Origin: Streptomyces sp. SM11
GTDB lineage: Bacteria > Actinomycetota > Actinomycetes > Streptomycetales > Streptomycetaceae
Direction: 5' to 3'
Assembly (NCBI RefSeq): GCF_002910905.1
Contig: NZ_NEUE01000143.1
Coordinates: forward strand, 1-64,000
DNA length: 64,000 nt
Shown piece by piece: positions 16,905 through 26,250 of the stretch. The position numbers and the translations under genes were made by a program. Under the pieces are notes generated by a model, which saw only the letters and a list, made by a program, of their open reading frames with translations, was not told where the DNA came from and searched no databases. Every line of letters starts with the position of its first letter. The first letter of the stretch is position 1.

Positions 16905-18974
16905 TCACACGCCGATGTCGCGCCCGTCCCTGCGCCAGACCGCAACGACCGAGGGGCGGACGATCCTGCCCGGCCCGTCGGGCCAGACGCTCGCCGGCTT
17001 CTCCACGGAAGCCCCGTCGATCTCGCCCGGGTGCTGGACCGCGACCAGGACGCGGCGGTCCTGGATGACCGGACCACAGGTCTCGGCCCCGGCAGGGACG
17101 GTCAGGAACTGCTTCAGTTCGCCACGCCGGTCACCGTGGGTCGCCACGCCGAACAGCCCGTCGTGCAAGCCGAGCTTGTTGCCGTCCGTGGAGATCCACA
17201 GGTTGCCGTGGTCGTCGAACGCCACGTTGTCCGGGCAGGAGATGGGGCTCACGTTCTCCTTGGGGAAGCCCGCGTAGTACGTCGACGGATCGTCCGGGTC
17301 GCCCGCCACGAGGAACAGCCGCCAGGCGAAGCCGTCGCCCGCCGGGTCGTCCCAGTTCTCCGCGAGCTCCAGGATCTGCCCGTGCTTGTTGCCGTTGCGC
17401 GGGTTCGCCTCGTCCGCGCCGGGCTTGCCCTCCTTGCCGCGGTCCGAGTTGTTGGTGAGCGCCACATAGACGCGGCCGGTGCGCGGCGAGGGCTCGACGT
17501 CCTCGGGGCGGTCCATCTTGGTCGCACCGACCTTGTCACCGGCCAGCCGCGTGTAGACGTACACCTCGTCGGCGGTCATGCCCGGCACGTGCGAAGTGGT
17601 GCCGGTGGCCAGCGGAATCCAGACTCCGCTGCCGTCGAACTCCCCGTCCACGGGCAGCTTGCCGGTGCCGTCGATCTCGGTGACCGGCGAGTCGCCGGTC
17701 AGCTTGGCGACGTACAGCGTGCCCTCGTCCAGCAGCGTCAGGTTGTGCTCGCGGGCGGCACGCGAGTTGCCCTTCTTCATCCGCTTGCTGGAGACGAACT
17801 TGTAGAGGTAGTCGAACTTCTCGTCGTCGCCCATGTAGACGACCGGGCGGCCGTCGGAGGTGAGCCGGGGCTCGGCGGCCTCGTGCTTGAACCGGCCCAG
17901 CGCGGTCCGCTTGCGCGGGGTGGAGTCCGGGTCGTACGGGTCGAGTTCGACGACCCAGCCGAAGCGGTTGGCCTCGTTGGGCTCCTCCGCCAGGTCGAAC
18001 CGCCGGTCGAACCGCTCCCACTTGCGCCCGGTGGCGCCGGCGCGGAGCCCGTACCGCTTGTGCATGTCGGTGGTGCCGTTGGCGAAGTACTGGTTGAAGT
18101 TCTCCTCGCCGTGCAGCGTGGTGCCCCACGGAGTGGTGCCGCCCGCGCAGTTGTTGAGGGTGCCGAGCACCTTGCGGCCCGTGCGGTCGGCGGACGTTCG
18201 CAGCAGGGCGCTCCCCGCGGCCGGGCCCGTCATGCGGAACTCGCTGGTCGCGGTCAGACGGCGGTTCAGCGGGTGCCGGTTGACCGGCCCGAGCTTGCCG
18301 GTGCGGTGCTCCTCCTGGACGACGACCACGGAGAGTCCGTGCGCCGCCCAGGCGATCTCCACCTGTTCGCGGGTCGGGTTGGCCGGATCGTAGCCGCGGA
18401 ACATGAGGATCTCGTCCGTGTACTCATGGTTCGCGACCATCACCTGCCGGCCGCGCTCGCCGCGCAGCGGGAGCAGGGAGAGGAAGTCGTTGTTGTAGCC
18501 GAACTGGCCGGCCTGCGCCTTCGCCGTCTGCTTGTCCGGGTTGAAGGCGGGCGCGCCGCGCAGGATCGGCTCGCCCCAGCGGATCACCACGTTCTGGGCG
18601 TACCCGTCAGGGATGGTGACCTTGTCGTCCTTGTTGGGCGCGACCGGCGAGAACCGCAGGCCACGCGCACCGGACGGGGCCGGTTTGTGGGGGTGGCCCG
18701 GTTTGTGCCCGTGCCCGGCGAGCGCGGCGGCCTCGGCCTGCGGGGCGCTCGGGCCGGTCAGGGCGGCGGTCCCGGCAACGGTGGCGACGGTGACCACGGC
18801 GGCGGCGCGCATCATCGAGCGGCGCGACACGGCACCGGCGATGATGTCGCCGGCGTACTCGTTGTCGCTGGTGTTGGGCGTCTCCTTGAAGCAGGCGTCC
18901 CCGCAGCGGAAGCGGCAGGTCAGTGCGGAACGCCCACCCGGATGCGAGCTGATGAACGGCAGCAGATTGCGCAC
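16905..18974 (-). CDS. phoX: PhoX-family alkaline phosphatase (DUF839), Tat-exported
   Basis: 689 aa secreted phosphatase of the PhoX/DUF839 type, a calcium/iron-dependent phosphomonoesterase family. A long N-terminal region (HPGGRSALTCRFRCGDACF) precedes the twin-arginine signal SRRSMM (RR at residues 51-52) and a hydrophobic Ala/Val/Thr stretch, so export by Tat is expected. Family motifs include NHEYTDE, NNCAGGTTPWGTTLHGEEN and RPEDVEPSPRTGRVYVALTNNS. The GTG start at 18974 follows ACGGAGGGAA. A two-unit PHO box lies about 70-85 bp upstream (19042-19059), so PhoP-dependent induction under phosphate limitation is likely. Its function is scavenging phosphate from organic phosphates. Confidence 0.9.
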   Translation of the reverse strand: MRNLLPFISSHPGGRSALTCRFRCGDACFKETPNTSDNEYAGDIIAGAVSRRSMMRAAAVVTVATVAGTAALTGPSAPQAEAAALAGHGHKPGHPHKPAPSGARGLRFSPVAPNKDDKVTIPDGYAQNVVIRWGEPILRGAPAFNPDKQTAKAQAGQFGYNNDFLSLLPLRGERGRQVMVANHEYTDEILMFRGYDPANPTREQVEIAWAAHGLSVVVVQEEHRTGKLGPVNRHPLNRRLTATSEFRMTGPAAGSALLRTSADRTGRKVLGTLNNCAGGTTPWGTTLHGEENFNQYFANGTTDMHKRYGLRAGATGRKWERFDRRFDLAEEPNEANRFGWVVELDPYDPDSTPRKRTALGRFKHEAAEPRLTSDGRPVVYMGDDEKFDYLYKFVSSKRMKKGNSRAAREHNLTLLDEGTLYVAKLTGDSPVTEIDGTGKLPVDGEFDGSGVWIPLATGTTSHVPGMTADEVYVYTRLAGDKVGATKMDRPEDVEPSPRTGRVYVALTNNSDRGKEGKPGADEANPRNGNKHGQILELAENWDDPAGDGFAWRLFLVAGDPDDPSTYYAGFPKENVSPISCPDNVAFDDHGNLWISTDGNKLGLHDGLFGVATHGDRRGELKQFLTVPAGAETCGPVIQDRRVLVAVQHPGEIDGASVEKPASVWPDGPGRIVRPSVVAVWRRDGRDIGV

Positions 18975-19267
18975 GTGGATTCCCTCCGTCTGGTGTCGTG
19001 CGTGACGGTATGTGCGCCTCCACGCGGTCCGAGGGACTCCCGGTGAACGGCGGGTGAAGTCCGGGCCACCGCTGCTCCCTTGGGGGCCGCCGGTGGACAC
19101 AGTCGCGGACTCGGTCCGGGAACGGTTTCGGCTCGGTTGACGCAGGGGTGGGCCGCACCGGCGAACGGCCGGATCCGGCCGCTAACCTTACGTATCCGTC
19201 CTGGCCAGGGACGAATACACCCAGGTCGGACATTCCCCGCACCCAACTCATGCGAAAGGCCTCGCCC
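18975..19267. other. Divergent intergenic region phoX / VWA gene
   Basis: 293 bp without a gene. It holds the PHO box on the phoX side and a CATACC at 19007-19012 (minus strand) that could be the phoX -10 box. On the VWA side there is a TTGACG at 19137-19142 but no good -10 partner; a TAACCT lies at 19183-19188. Confidence 0.6.
19042..19059 (-). promoter_or_regulatory. PHO box upstream of phoX
   Basis: On the minus strand CTTCACC-CGCC-GTTCACC, two 7-bp direct repeats with 11-bp periodicity, the arrangement bound by PhoP in Streptomyces. A third, degenerate unit GTCCCTC continues the same phase at 19031-19037. Confidence 0.8.
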
Positions 19268-20725
19268 ATGGGCATTCGGAGCTTGCTGCGTAAGGTGTTC
19301 GGCCGCACGGAGCAGGACGAGCCGGCCACGGCCACCGTCCCGCCCCAGGCCGAGCGCACTCAGCCCAAGGAGCCGGAGCCGGAGACCACTTCGGCGGCCG
19401 AGCCCGCGACGGAGCCGAAGGCGTCGATTCCGGCCTCGCCCTCGTCCCCGGACCCGTCATCCACCGACGCACCGTCCACGGCGTCCGCGTCCGAGGCTTC
19501 CAACGCCACCGGCACCACCGCCCCCGCCGACTCGACGGAGCGGGACGGCTCACCGGCCACCGACTTGGTGGCGGAAGCCTTCGACAAGGCGGCCGCCGCC
19601 GCCAAGCAGTCACCGACCGTCCCCGCACAGGCGTCGGCCCCGGAGGAGACCCCGAAGGCGGAGAAGCCCACGGAGCCGAAGCCTGAGCCGGTGGCCGCCG
19701 AGGATCCCGTCAAGGCCGAGGAGCCCGCATCGGTCCCGGAGCCGATCACGATCGACCTTGACCTCGACGCGGCCTCGGAGCCGGAGACCGCAGCGGAGCC
19801 GGAGTCCAAGCCGGAACCGGCAGCGGAAGCCGCACAGGCAACGGCGGAGGTCCAGGAGACCGTCCCCGAGGCACCTCAGGCCACACCTGAAGCCCCCAAG
19901 GCACCCAAGGCCTCAGCCGCACCGGCAGCCACAGAGACGCCGGAGACCGCGGAGACGCCGGCCATCGCGGAAGAGACCCCGGCGGCCCCTGCCTCACCGG
20001 AGCCCGCCCCCGCCGCATCGGAGCCCGCCCCCGGCAAGCCCGCCACCACGCTCGCACGGGTCAAGTCCCGCGCTCCGCAGCTCGTCGCCCCGTACAAGGC
20101 GGCGCAGACCGCGCTCAAGGCGCACGGACTGTCCGGGCTCCGCACCCGCGTCTACCTGGTGCTCGACCGCTCCGGTTCGATGCGGCCGTTCTACAAGGAC
20201 GGCAGCGCCCAGCACCTGGGCGACCGGACGCTCGCACTCGCCGCGCACCTGGACGAGGACGCCACCGTGCCGGTCGTCTTCTTCTCGACCGACATCGACG
20301 GCACCGGGTCCATCGAGCTCTCCGGCCACGAGGGCCGCGTCGACGAGCTGCACGCGGGCCTCGGCCGGCTGGGCCGGACGCACTACCACCGCGCGGTCGA
20401 GGAGATCGTCGCGCACTACGAGAAGACGGAGGCCACCGGTCCGGCTCTCGTGATCTTCCAGACGGACGGCCCGCCGGACGCCAAGCAGGCCGCCCGGCAG
20501 GCCCTCACCGAGGCGGCACGGCTGCCGCTGTTCTTCCAGTTCGTCGCCTTCGGCGAGCAGGACGCGAAGGGCTTCGACTTCCTGCGGAAGCTCGACGCAC
20601 CGAACGCCGGGTTCTTCCACGCGGGCCCGGCGCCCCGCGAGATCCCGGACGCCGAGCTCTACCGGGAGATCCTCGCCGGACTGCCGGCCTGGACCGCCGC
20701 GCGCGCGGCCGGCTCCGAGGCCTGA
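19268..20725 (+). CDS. VWA-domain protein with long acidic Ala/Pro/Glu linker
   Basis: 485 aa. The first 20 residues ([13 protein letters not shown]) look like an amphipathic helix. Residues about 20-255 are low-complexity Ala/Pro/Glu/Thr. From about 290 a von Willebrand A domain follows with the MIDAS motif DRSGSM, then [13 protein letters not shown] and [10 protein letters not shown], similar to the TerF/TerY-type VWA domains of tellurium-resistance and stress clusters. No tellurium genes are nearby. There is no signal peptide, so it is cytoplasmic or membrane-associated. Its 3' end overlaps the convergent sensor kinase gene by 67 bp. ATG 19268 is chosen for the conserved MGIRSLL start; an upstream ATG at 19250 is in frame. 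Confidence 0.8.
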   Translation: MGIRSLLRKVFGRTEQDEPATATVPPQAERTQPKEPEPETTSAAEPATEPKASIPASPSSPDPSSTDAPSTASASEASNATGTTAPADSTERDGSPATDLVAEAFDKAAAAAKQSPTVPAQASAPEETPKAEKPTEPKPEPVAAEDPVKAEEPASVPEPITIDLDLDAASEPETAAEPESKPEPAAEAAQATAEVQETVPEAPQATPEAPKAPKASAAPAATETPETAETPAIAEETPAAPASPEPAPAASEPAPGKPATTLARVKSRAPQLVAPYKAAQTALKAHGLSGLRTRVYLVLDRSGSMRPFYKDGSAQHLGDRTLALAAHLDEDATVPVVFFSTDIDGTGSIELSGHEGRVDELHAGLGRLGRTHYHRAVEEIVAHYEKTEATGPALVIFQTDGPPDAKQAARQALTEAARLPLFFQFVAFGEQDAKGFDFLRKLDAPNAGFFHAGPAPREIPDAELYREILAGLPAWTAARAAGSEA

Positions 20726-21984
20726 CCGACCGGCAGCCGTACGGTCACGGCGAGACCGCCGCCCTCCGGGCCCGGTACCGCCGTGACCGTTCCGCCGTGG
20801 GCCACCGCGATCGACCGGACGATCGACAGGCCGAGGCCCGACCCCTGGCCCATCCGGTCCCGGCCCTCGCCCCGCCGGAACGGCTCGAAGAACCCCGCGA
20901 TGTCCGACTCGGAGATCACCGGTCCGGTGTTGCGGACCAGCAGGGCGCCCTCCCCGGTCACCGAGATCTCCACCGAACCGCCCGGCACGTTGTACGTGAC
21001 CGCGTTGGCCAGCAGGTTCGCCACCAGCTGGGCGAGCAGCAGCCGGTTGCCGCGCACGGAACAGGCGGCCACCACAACCTTCACGGCCGGTCCGCCACCC
21101 GCCCTCCGGCCCCCCGGACCGCCGCTCACGCCCCGCACCGCCGGATGCCGGGCCGCCTCCTCCTTGACCACCTGGTCGAGGCGGACCGCCTCGCGCTCGT
21201 CCGTGGCCAGTCCCTGTTCGCTGCGGGCCAGCACGAGCAGCCCCTCGATGAGCCGCTCGCTGCGCCGGTTGGTGTCCAGCAGGGTCTGCCGGGTGCGGAC
21301 GAGATCCTCGGGGGAAGGGTCGTCCAGGCCGATCTGGATCGCGGCACGCTGGGTGGCCAGCGGGGTCCGCAGCTCGTGCGAGGCGTTCGCGATGAACCTC
21401 CGCTGGCTGTCGAACGCCTTCTCCAGGCGGCCCAGCAGCGCGTCCAGGGTCTCGCCCAACTCCTTCAGCTCGTCGTCGGGGCCGCTGGACGCGATCCGCT
21501 CGTGCAGGGTCCGCTCGGAGAGTCTGCGGGCCTTGGCGGTCATCGCGTGGACGGGCCGCAGCACCCGGCCCGCTATCCACCAGCCCACCCCGACCGCACC
21601 CGCCGTCATCACGAGCAGCGCGGCGAACGACCAGTTCATGAGCTGCTTGCCGGCCGCGTCTCTGACGTTGTCGGTGATCTCGGAGACGCTGGGCGATCCG
21701 GCGGAGCTGCGGGTGACAAGGGGACCCTTCACCGGGTATCCGCGGTCGACGACGTAGCCCGGCGGGCCGACGACGTAGCCGGGCGGGCCGGCGACCGCCG
21801 AGGAGGCGATGGCCCGCGCCTCGGTCTCCGTACCGGCGCGGGAGGCCAGGTTGACGGTGGCCAGCAGCGCGGTGCCGAGGACCAGGAAGACACCGCCGTA
21901 CACGAGGGCGATGCGGGTCCGGATCGTCGAGTGCGGCAGCTTCGCGGCGTCCGCCAGCCGCCGCAGCAGGGCCGGCCGCTTCAC
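20659..21984 (-). CDS. Two-component sensor histidine kinase
   Basis: 441 aa. TM1 about 25-47, a periplasmic region with a duplicated GPPGYVV motif (from a 21-bp tandem repeat at 21748-21789), TM2 about 118-138, HAMP, then the H-box [14 protein letters not shown] with phospho-acceptor H203. The ATPase domain has the N box LLANAVTYN and the G boxes [26 protein letters not shown]. It partners with the response regulator whose stop overlaps this start (ATGA at 21981-21984). The last 22 codons overlap the end of the convergent VWA gene. Stimulus unknown. Confidence 0.93.
   Translation of the reverse strand: MKRPALLRRLADAAKLPHSTIRTRIALVYGGVFLVLGTALLATVNLASRAGTETEARAIASSAVAGPPGYVVGPPGYVVDRGYPVKGPLVTRSSAGSPSVSEITDNVRDAAGKQLMNWSFAALLVMTAGAVGVGWWIAGRVLRPVHAMTAKARRLSERTLHERIASSGPDDELKELGETLDALLGRLEKAFDSQRRFIANASHELRTPLATQRAAIQIGLDDPSPEDLVRTRQTLLDTNRRSERLIEGLLVLARSEQGLATDEREAVRLDQVVKEEAARHPAVRGVSGGPGGRRAGGGPAVKVVVAACSVRGNRLLLAQLVANLLANAVTYNVPGGSVEISVTGEGALLVRNTGPVISESDIAGFFEPFRRGEGRDRMGQGSGLGLSIVRSIAVAHGGTVTAVPGPEGGGLAVTVRLPVGQASEPAARAAVQAGSPARISR
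21748..21789. repeat. 21-bp tandem duplication in the kinase sensor domain
   Basis: Two adjacent 21-bp copies (21748-21768 and 21769-21789) differ at one base and encode the repeated GPPGYVV heptad of the extracytoplasmic domain. Confidence 0.85.
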
Positions 21985-22673
21985 AGGGCGTACCCGACGC
22001 CCTGAACGGTGCGGATCAGCGCGGGCTCGCCGAGCTTGGCACGGAGCTTGCTCATACAGACGCGCACGGCCCCCGAATGGGGCATCCCCTGCTCGAACAG
22101 CAGTTGAGAGCTCGGGGAAGGATCGGCGTTGGCGTCCCAGGCCCGCTCCAGCAGCTCCTCCGCGCTGACCGCGCCGCCGTCGGCCTCCAGGAGCAGTTGC
22201 AGCACGGTGAACTCCTTCGGCGAGAGGTCCAGGTCCCGGCCGTCGCGGAGCGCGGAGCGCCGTACGGTGTCGAGCCGGATGCCGTGCCGCTCCAGCTGCG
22301 GCGGTACGGGTCTGGCGCTGCGCCGGCGCAGGGCGCGTACCCGGGAGACCAGCTCGGGGAACTCGAACGGCTTGCTGACGTAGTCGTCGGCCCCCAGGTC
22401 GAGCCCGGCGACCCGGTCCTCCATGGCGCCGGAGGCGGTGAGCATCAGGATCCGGGTGCGGGAGCCGGAGGCGACCAGGCTGCGGGCCACGTCGTCGCCG
22501 TGCACCCGAGGGAGGTCACGGTCGAGCACGACGACGTCGTAGTCGTGCAGGCCGAGGTAGGCGAGGGCCGCGTCCCCGCTGTACACCGTATCGACCGCGA
22601 AGCCGGCCCGGCGCAGTCCGGTGGCGACCAGTTCCGCGAGGATCTCCTCGTCCTCGGCGACCAGTACCCGCAT
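21981..22673 (-). CDS. OmpR-family response regulator with an insertion in the DNA-binding domain
   Basis: 230 aa. Receiver domain with acidic pocket EDE (8-10), phospho-acceptor D51 in VVVLDRDLP and K near 102 in YVSKPFEF. The winged-helix effector starts at DLSPKEFTVLQLLLEA. Between DANADP and AVRVCMSKLRAKLGEP there are about 13 more residues (SPSSQLLFEQGMPHSG) than usual in this family, placed just before the recognition helix. The start MRVLVAEDE at 22673 follows AGAGGACA. It overlaps the kinase gene by 4 bp, so the two are translated together. Confidence 0.93.
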   Translation of the reverse strand: MRVLVAEDEEILAELVATGLRRAGFAVDTVYSGDAALAYLGLHDYDVVVLDRDLPRVHGDDVARSLVASGSRTRILMLTASGAMEDRVAGLDLGADDYVSKPFEFPELVSRVRALRRRSARPVPPQLERHGIRLDTVRRSALRDGRDLDLSPKEFTVLQLLLEADGGAVSAEELLERAWDANADPSPSSQLLFEQGMPHSGAVRVCMSKLRAKLGEPALIRTVQGVGYAL

Positions 22674-22855
22674 GGTGATGTCCTCTGCCTCGTGCACGCT
22701 TGTCCGCTCCCTCCCAGGATGCGACTTTCCTACGGGAACCATTACGGGAACGGATGTTTCGCAAAGCTCTCCTCCGGAGGGCACTCCTCCGCCCGCGCGC
22801 GGGCCCCAGTTTATCGATGTGAGTGGATCTTGCTGTGGCCGTTAGGATTTCGACC

Positions 22856-24469
22856 ATGGCGGCCACTGGATCCGAGAAGCAGGCGGCGACGGCGTACTAC
22901 GTCTCGACCCCCATCTACTACGTCAACGACGCTCCTCACCTGGGCCACGCCTACACGACCGTCGCAGGCGACGTGCTCACGCGCTGGCACCGCCAGCGCG
23001 GCGAGAAGGTGTGGTACCTCACCGGCACGGACGAGCACGGTCAGAAGATCATGCGCACGGCCGAGGCGAACGACGTCACTCCGCAGGCTTGGTGCGACAA
23101 GCTCGTCGAGGAGGCGTGGAAGCCCCTCTGGGAGCATCTGAACATCGCCAACGACGACTTCATCCGGACGACGGAGAAGCGGCACACCGACCGTGTGCAG
23201 GAGTTCGTGCAGGACCTGTACGACAAGGGCGAGATCTACAAGGGCGGGTACGAGGGCCCGTACTGCGTGGGCTGCGAGGAGTACAAGCTCCCCGGCGATC
23301 TGATCGACGGCGAGGGTGAGTTCTCCGGTCAGAAGCTCTGCCCGGTCCACAAGAAGCCGGTGGAGCTCCTCAAGGAGGAGAACTACTTCTTCAAGCTGAG
23401 CGAGTACGGCCCGAAGCTGCTGGAGTTCTACGCGGCGAACCCCGGCTTCATCCAGCCCGAGTCGGCGCGCAACGAGGTCGTGAACTTCGTCGAGCAGGGC
23501 CTTCAGGACCTGTCGATCTCGCGCTCGACCTTCGACTGGGGCGTCCCGGTGCCGTGGGACGACCAGCACGTCATCTACGTCTGGATCGACGCGCTGCTCA
23601 ACTACGCGACGGCCGTCGGCTACGGCGCCAACCAGGAGAAGTTCGACGGTACGTTCCCGGCAAACGTGCACCTGATCGGCAAGGACATCCTCCGCTTCCA
23701 CTCGGTGATCTGGCCCGCGATGCTGATGGCTCAGGGCCTGCCGCTCCCCGGCAAGGTCGTCGCCAACGGCTGGCTGATGGTCGGCGGCGAGAAGATGTCC
23801 AAGTCGAACCTGACCGGCATCAAGCCGCAGGACCTGACCGCGCACTTCGGCGTGGACGCGTACCGCTGGTACTTCCTGCGGGCCATCTCGTACGGCAGCG
23901 ACGGCTCGTTCTCCTGGGAGGACTTCACCGCCCGTTACACCTCCGAACTGGCCAATGACTACGGCAACCTCGCCTCGCGCGTGGCGGCCATGGTCGGCAA
24001 GTACTTCGGCGGTGCGCTGCCGGAGGCGACGGCCGTCGGTGACGCGGAGCGGGCCGTGCAGGAGGGCCTCGCGAAGGCCGTGGCGACCGCCGATCGGAAG
24101 ATCGGCGAGGAGCTGGACTTCCAGTCCGGCATCCTGGCGGTCTTCGAGTTCGTGAAGCAGGTCAACGGCTACATCACGGAGCAGGAGCCGTGGAAGGTGG
24201 CCAAGGACGCCACCCCCGAGGGCCAGGCCCGCCTCGCCACCATCCTGTACACGGCCGCCGAGGCGCTGCGCGGGGTCGCGGTCCTGCTGAACGCCGTGAT
24301 GCCGGAGACCTCGCAGCAGCTCTGGGAGTCCCTGGGCGCCGAGGAGTCCCTGGGCTCGCTGGCCGGCCAGAAGGTCCAGGACGCGGGCGCGTGGGGCATC
24401 CTGCCCGCGGGCGCGACGGTGACGAAGGGCGCGGTGCTGTTCCCGCGCCTGGAGGAGAAGCCGGCGTAG
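22856..24469 (+). CDS. metG: Methionyl-tRNA synthetase
   Basis: 537 aa class I synthetase. HIGH-type motif PHLGHAYT (about residues 26-33), zinc-knuckle region CVGCEEYKLPGDL followed by CPVHKKP, and KMSKS in EKMSKSNLTG near 313. The anticodon-binding helical domain follows; there is no C-terminal EMAP-like tRNA-binding extension, so this is the short form. ATG 22856 gives MAATGSEKQ; the upstream in-frame GTG has no better ribosome site. It ends 14 bp before a very strong terminator hairpin. Confidence 0.97.
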   Translation: MAATGSEKQAATAYYVSTPIYYVNDAPHLGHAYTTVAGDVLTRWHRQRGEKVWYLTGTDEHGQKIMRTAEANDVTPQAWCDKLVEEAWKPLWEHLNIANDDFIRTTEKRHTDRVQEFVQDLYDKGEIYKGGYEGPYCVGCEEYKLPGDLIDGEGEFSGQKLCPVHKKPVELLKEENYFFKLSEYGPKLLEFYAANPGFIQPESARNEVVNFVEQGLQDLSISRSTFDWGVPVPWDDQHVIYVWIDALLNYATAVGYGANQEKFDGTFPANVHLIGKDILRFHSVIWPAMLMAQGLPLPGKVVANGWLMVGGEKMSKSNLTGIKPQDLTAHFGVDAYRWYFLRAISYGSDGSFSWEDFTARYTSELANDYGNLASRVAAMVGKYFGGALPEATAVGDAERAVQEGLAKAVATADRKIGEELDFQSGILAVFEFVKQVNGYITEQEPWKVAKDATPEGQARLATILYTAAEALRGVAVLLNAVMPETSQQLWESLGAEESLGSLAGQKVQDAGAWGILPAGATVTKGAVLFPRLEEKPA

Positions 24470-24483
24470 CGCCTCCGTACGTA

Positions 24484-24528
24484 CGTCAGGAGCCCGGGAC
24501 CGTGAACAGCGGTCCCGGGCTCCTGACG
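24484..24528. terminator. Strong bidirectional terminator between metG and Uma2 gene
   Basis: A perfect 19-bp stem (24484-24502 with 24510-24528) and a 7-nt loop between two convergent genes. Confidence 0.9.
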
Positions 24529-24541
24529 TTCCGGCTTCGGG

Positions 24542-25123
24542 TCAGCGCGTCCAGCTCTTGAGCGGCTCGGTGTCCAGCTCGATCCCAACCGGGCCGGGGA
24601 GGGTGACGGTCTTGCCGTACGGCACGGTGACAACCTGCTCGTAGCGCACGCCGTCGGGCCCCGAGTGGACCTTCACCTCGCAGCTGTCCCGGTCGATCAG
24701 CAGATAGACGGGGATGCCGGTCTCGGCGTACGCACGCGGCTTCTCGACCCGGACGCGGCGATCGGTGTCCTCGTCGCACGAGGTGACCTCGACGACCATG
24801 AGGACGTCATCGGGGCCGGCCCATTCGCCCTGGCCGACGAAGGCGCCGCTGCGAGCGAGGGTGCCGTCGGGGCGGGCATTGCCCTTGCGATACGTCTCGA
24901 CGCGCAGGCCCTGCTCCGGATAGAGCCATCGGTTCGGATCCGCCTGCATGCACAGGCGAGTCAGCCACTCGATGATCCGCCCGTGGTCCCCGTCCGGCAC
25001 AGCCTTGACCCCCAGTTTCCCGTTCACGAACTCCAGCCGCAGTGCCTCCCCAGCACGTATGGCGCTACGGGCAAGCTCTTCGAAGACGTCCTGCGTCAGG
25101 ACGCGGTCCTCGACCACGCTCAC
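24542..25123 (-). CDS. Uma2-family (PD-(D/E)XK-like) protein
   Basis: 193 aa. Uma2/DUF820 features: a conserved LEFVNGKLGVK strand, NARPDGTLARS, VLMVVEVTSCDEDTDRR with the acidic residues of a PD-(D/E)XK active site, VEKPRAYAETGIPVYLLID. The family is annotated as putative restriction-like endonuclease; its role is unclear and it is expanded in streptomycetes. The GTG at 25123 (VSVVEDRV) has AGGAGGAGG immediately upstream; the GTG at 25141 lies before that site and is rejected. Confidence 0.85.
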   Translation of the reverse strand: MSVVEDRVLTQDVFEELARSAIRAGEALRLEFVNGKLGVKAVPDGDHGRIIEWLTRLCMQADPNRWLYPEQGLRVETYRKGNARPDGTLARSGAFVGQGEWAGPDDVLMVVEVTSCDEDTDRRVRVEKPRAYAETGIPVYLLIDRDSCEVKVHSGPDGVRYEQVVTVPYGKTVTLPGPVGIELDTEPLKSWTR

Positions 25124-25212
25124 AACGACCTCCTCCTGCACCGGGCCACCGGATCACTTGTACCGGGGAACATCCTCAGCGTACGGGCAAGGGTCCACGC
25201 CCGTACGCCCGA

Positions 25213-26016
25213 TCACCGCCCCAGCGTCTCCGCGTCCCCCATCACGATCACCGGGTTCATCGCCGGGTCCAGGGTGCGCAGCAGCTCCTCCATACGCTCC
25301 TGCGGGATGGAGACGCAGCCCTGGGTCGGGCCGCCGTGGTCGACGTGGATCCAGATGCCGCCGCCGCGTTCGAGGCCGAGCGGGCGGGTGCGGTCCAGTG
25401 GGCTGACGCCCTCCGTGCGGTTGTAGTTGATCGCGACGACGTAGTCGAAGGAGCCCTCCAGCGGCTCTCCGAAGAAGCCCTCGCCGTCCACCGCGAACCG
25501 GGGGTGCTCGTCGTACGGCAGCAACGCTCCCGGGTCGGGGAGCCGACCGCCCGCGTCGGTGAGCGGGTAGACGCCCGTGGGGGACCTCAGGTCGCCCGCC
25601 ACATGGTGGTCGGTCCAGCCCTCCATGCCGTTGTGCGCCGGCCAGGGCCCCGCGACCGGCTGCCAGCCCTTCGCGGGGTCCTCACGGCTGTACAGGACCG
25701 CGCTGGACTGGTTGGAGTCGGCCTCCTCGCCGGTCACCACGAACGCCTGCCGGGCCCCGGCGGGGATCCGGGCCAGGGTCTGCTGTCCCAGGTCCGGGAT
25801 CTCGGCGGGGCGCAGGGCGGGCGCGGCGCTGGGTGAGGCGCTGGGTGAGGCCCCGAGCGCGGACGCGGCGTCGGACCGCGGACCCGCGGCGCCCTGCCCC
25901 GGGGCGCCTACGGGGGTCTCCGCGGGAGCGGCACCGGAAGCGCAGCCGGTGAGCAGCAGTGCCAGGACGAGCAGCGGTGCGGCGAGCAGGGTGGGCGGGC
26001 GGCGCGGGACGGACAC
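25213..26016 (-). CDS. L,D-transpeptidase (YkuD)-like lipoprotein
   Basis: 267 aa. GTG 26016 with CGAGGAG upstream gives a signal peptide (LLAAPLLVLALLLTGC) ending in a lipobox LTGC, so it is probably a membrane-anchored lipoprotein. After a Pro/Ala/Ser linker the catalytic part contains HVDHGGPTQGCVSI, which matches the active-site H...S/T-x-G-C of L,D-transpeptidases with Cys near 234. Earlier conserved pieces include GVYPLTDAGG and YNRTEGVSPLD. Family members cross-link or trim peptidoglycan; this branch is little studied and substrate use is inferred. Confidence 0.82.
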   Translation of the reverse strand: MSVPRRPPTLLAAPLLVLALLLTGCASGAAPAETPVGAPGQGAAGPRSDAASALGASPSASPSAAPALRPAEIPDLGQQTLARIPAGARQAFVVTGEEADSNQSSAVLYSREDPAKGWQPVAGPWPAHNGMEGWTDHHVAGDLRSPTGVYPLTDAGGRLPDPGALLPYDEHPRFAVDGEGFFGEPLEGSFDYVVAINYNRTEGVSPLDRTRPLGLERGGGIWIHVDHGGPTQGCVSIPQERMEELLRTLDPAMNPVIVMGDAETLGR

Positions 26017-26184
26017 GGTGGCGGGCTCCTCGGGTGGCGGCGGGCAGCGCGACGCGGCAAGGCGGAATGCGAGAGAGGTGTCTCGGTGCCAGTCCTTGCC
26101 GGGTCCGGCCCGGCCGAACCCGAACCGGGGCCATCCGGCTGTACCGCGTCGCCCGGCTGTCACCGGCTCCCCGTCGCGCGCGAC

Positions 26185-26229
26185 GAAACAGCCCCCGATC
26201 GGGTGATCGGGGGCTGTTTCACGTGAAAC
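26185..26229. promoter_or_regulatory. parS: Terminator hairpin fused to a parS site
   Basis: A perfect 16-bp stem (26185-26200 with 26205-26220, 4-nt loop) stands after aspS, and the last five bases of its right arm are the first five bases of parS GTTTCACGTGAAAC (26216-26229). It lies between aspS and the transpeptidase gene, both on the minus strand. Confidence 0.9.
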
Positions 26230-26250
26230 ATCCGCGGAGCGGAGAAGTTC

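Noticed and set aside
22725-22760. GGGAAC direct repeats upstream of metG as SigE-type promoters
   Set aside because: No matching -10 (TCTG-like) at proper distance, and direction does not agree with a response-regulator promoter.
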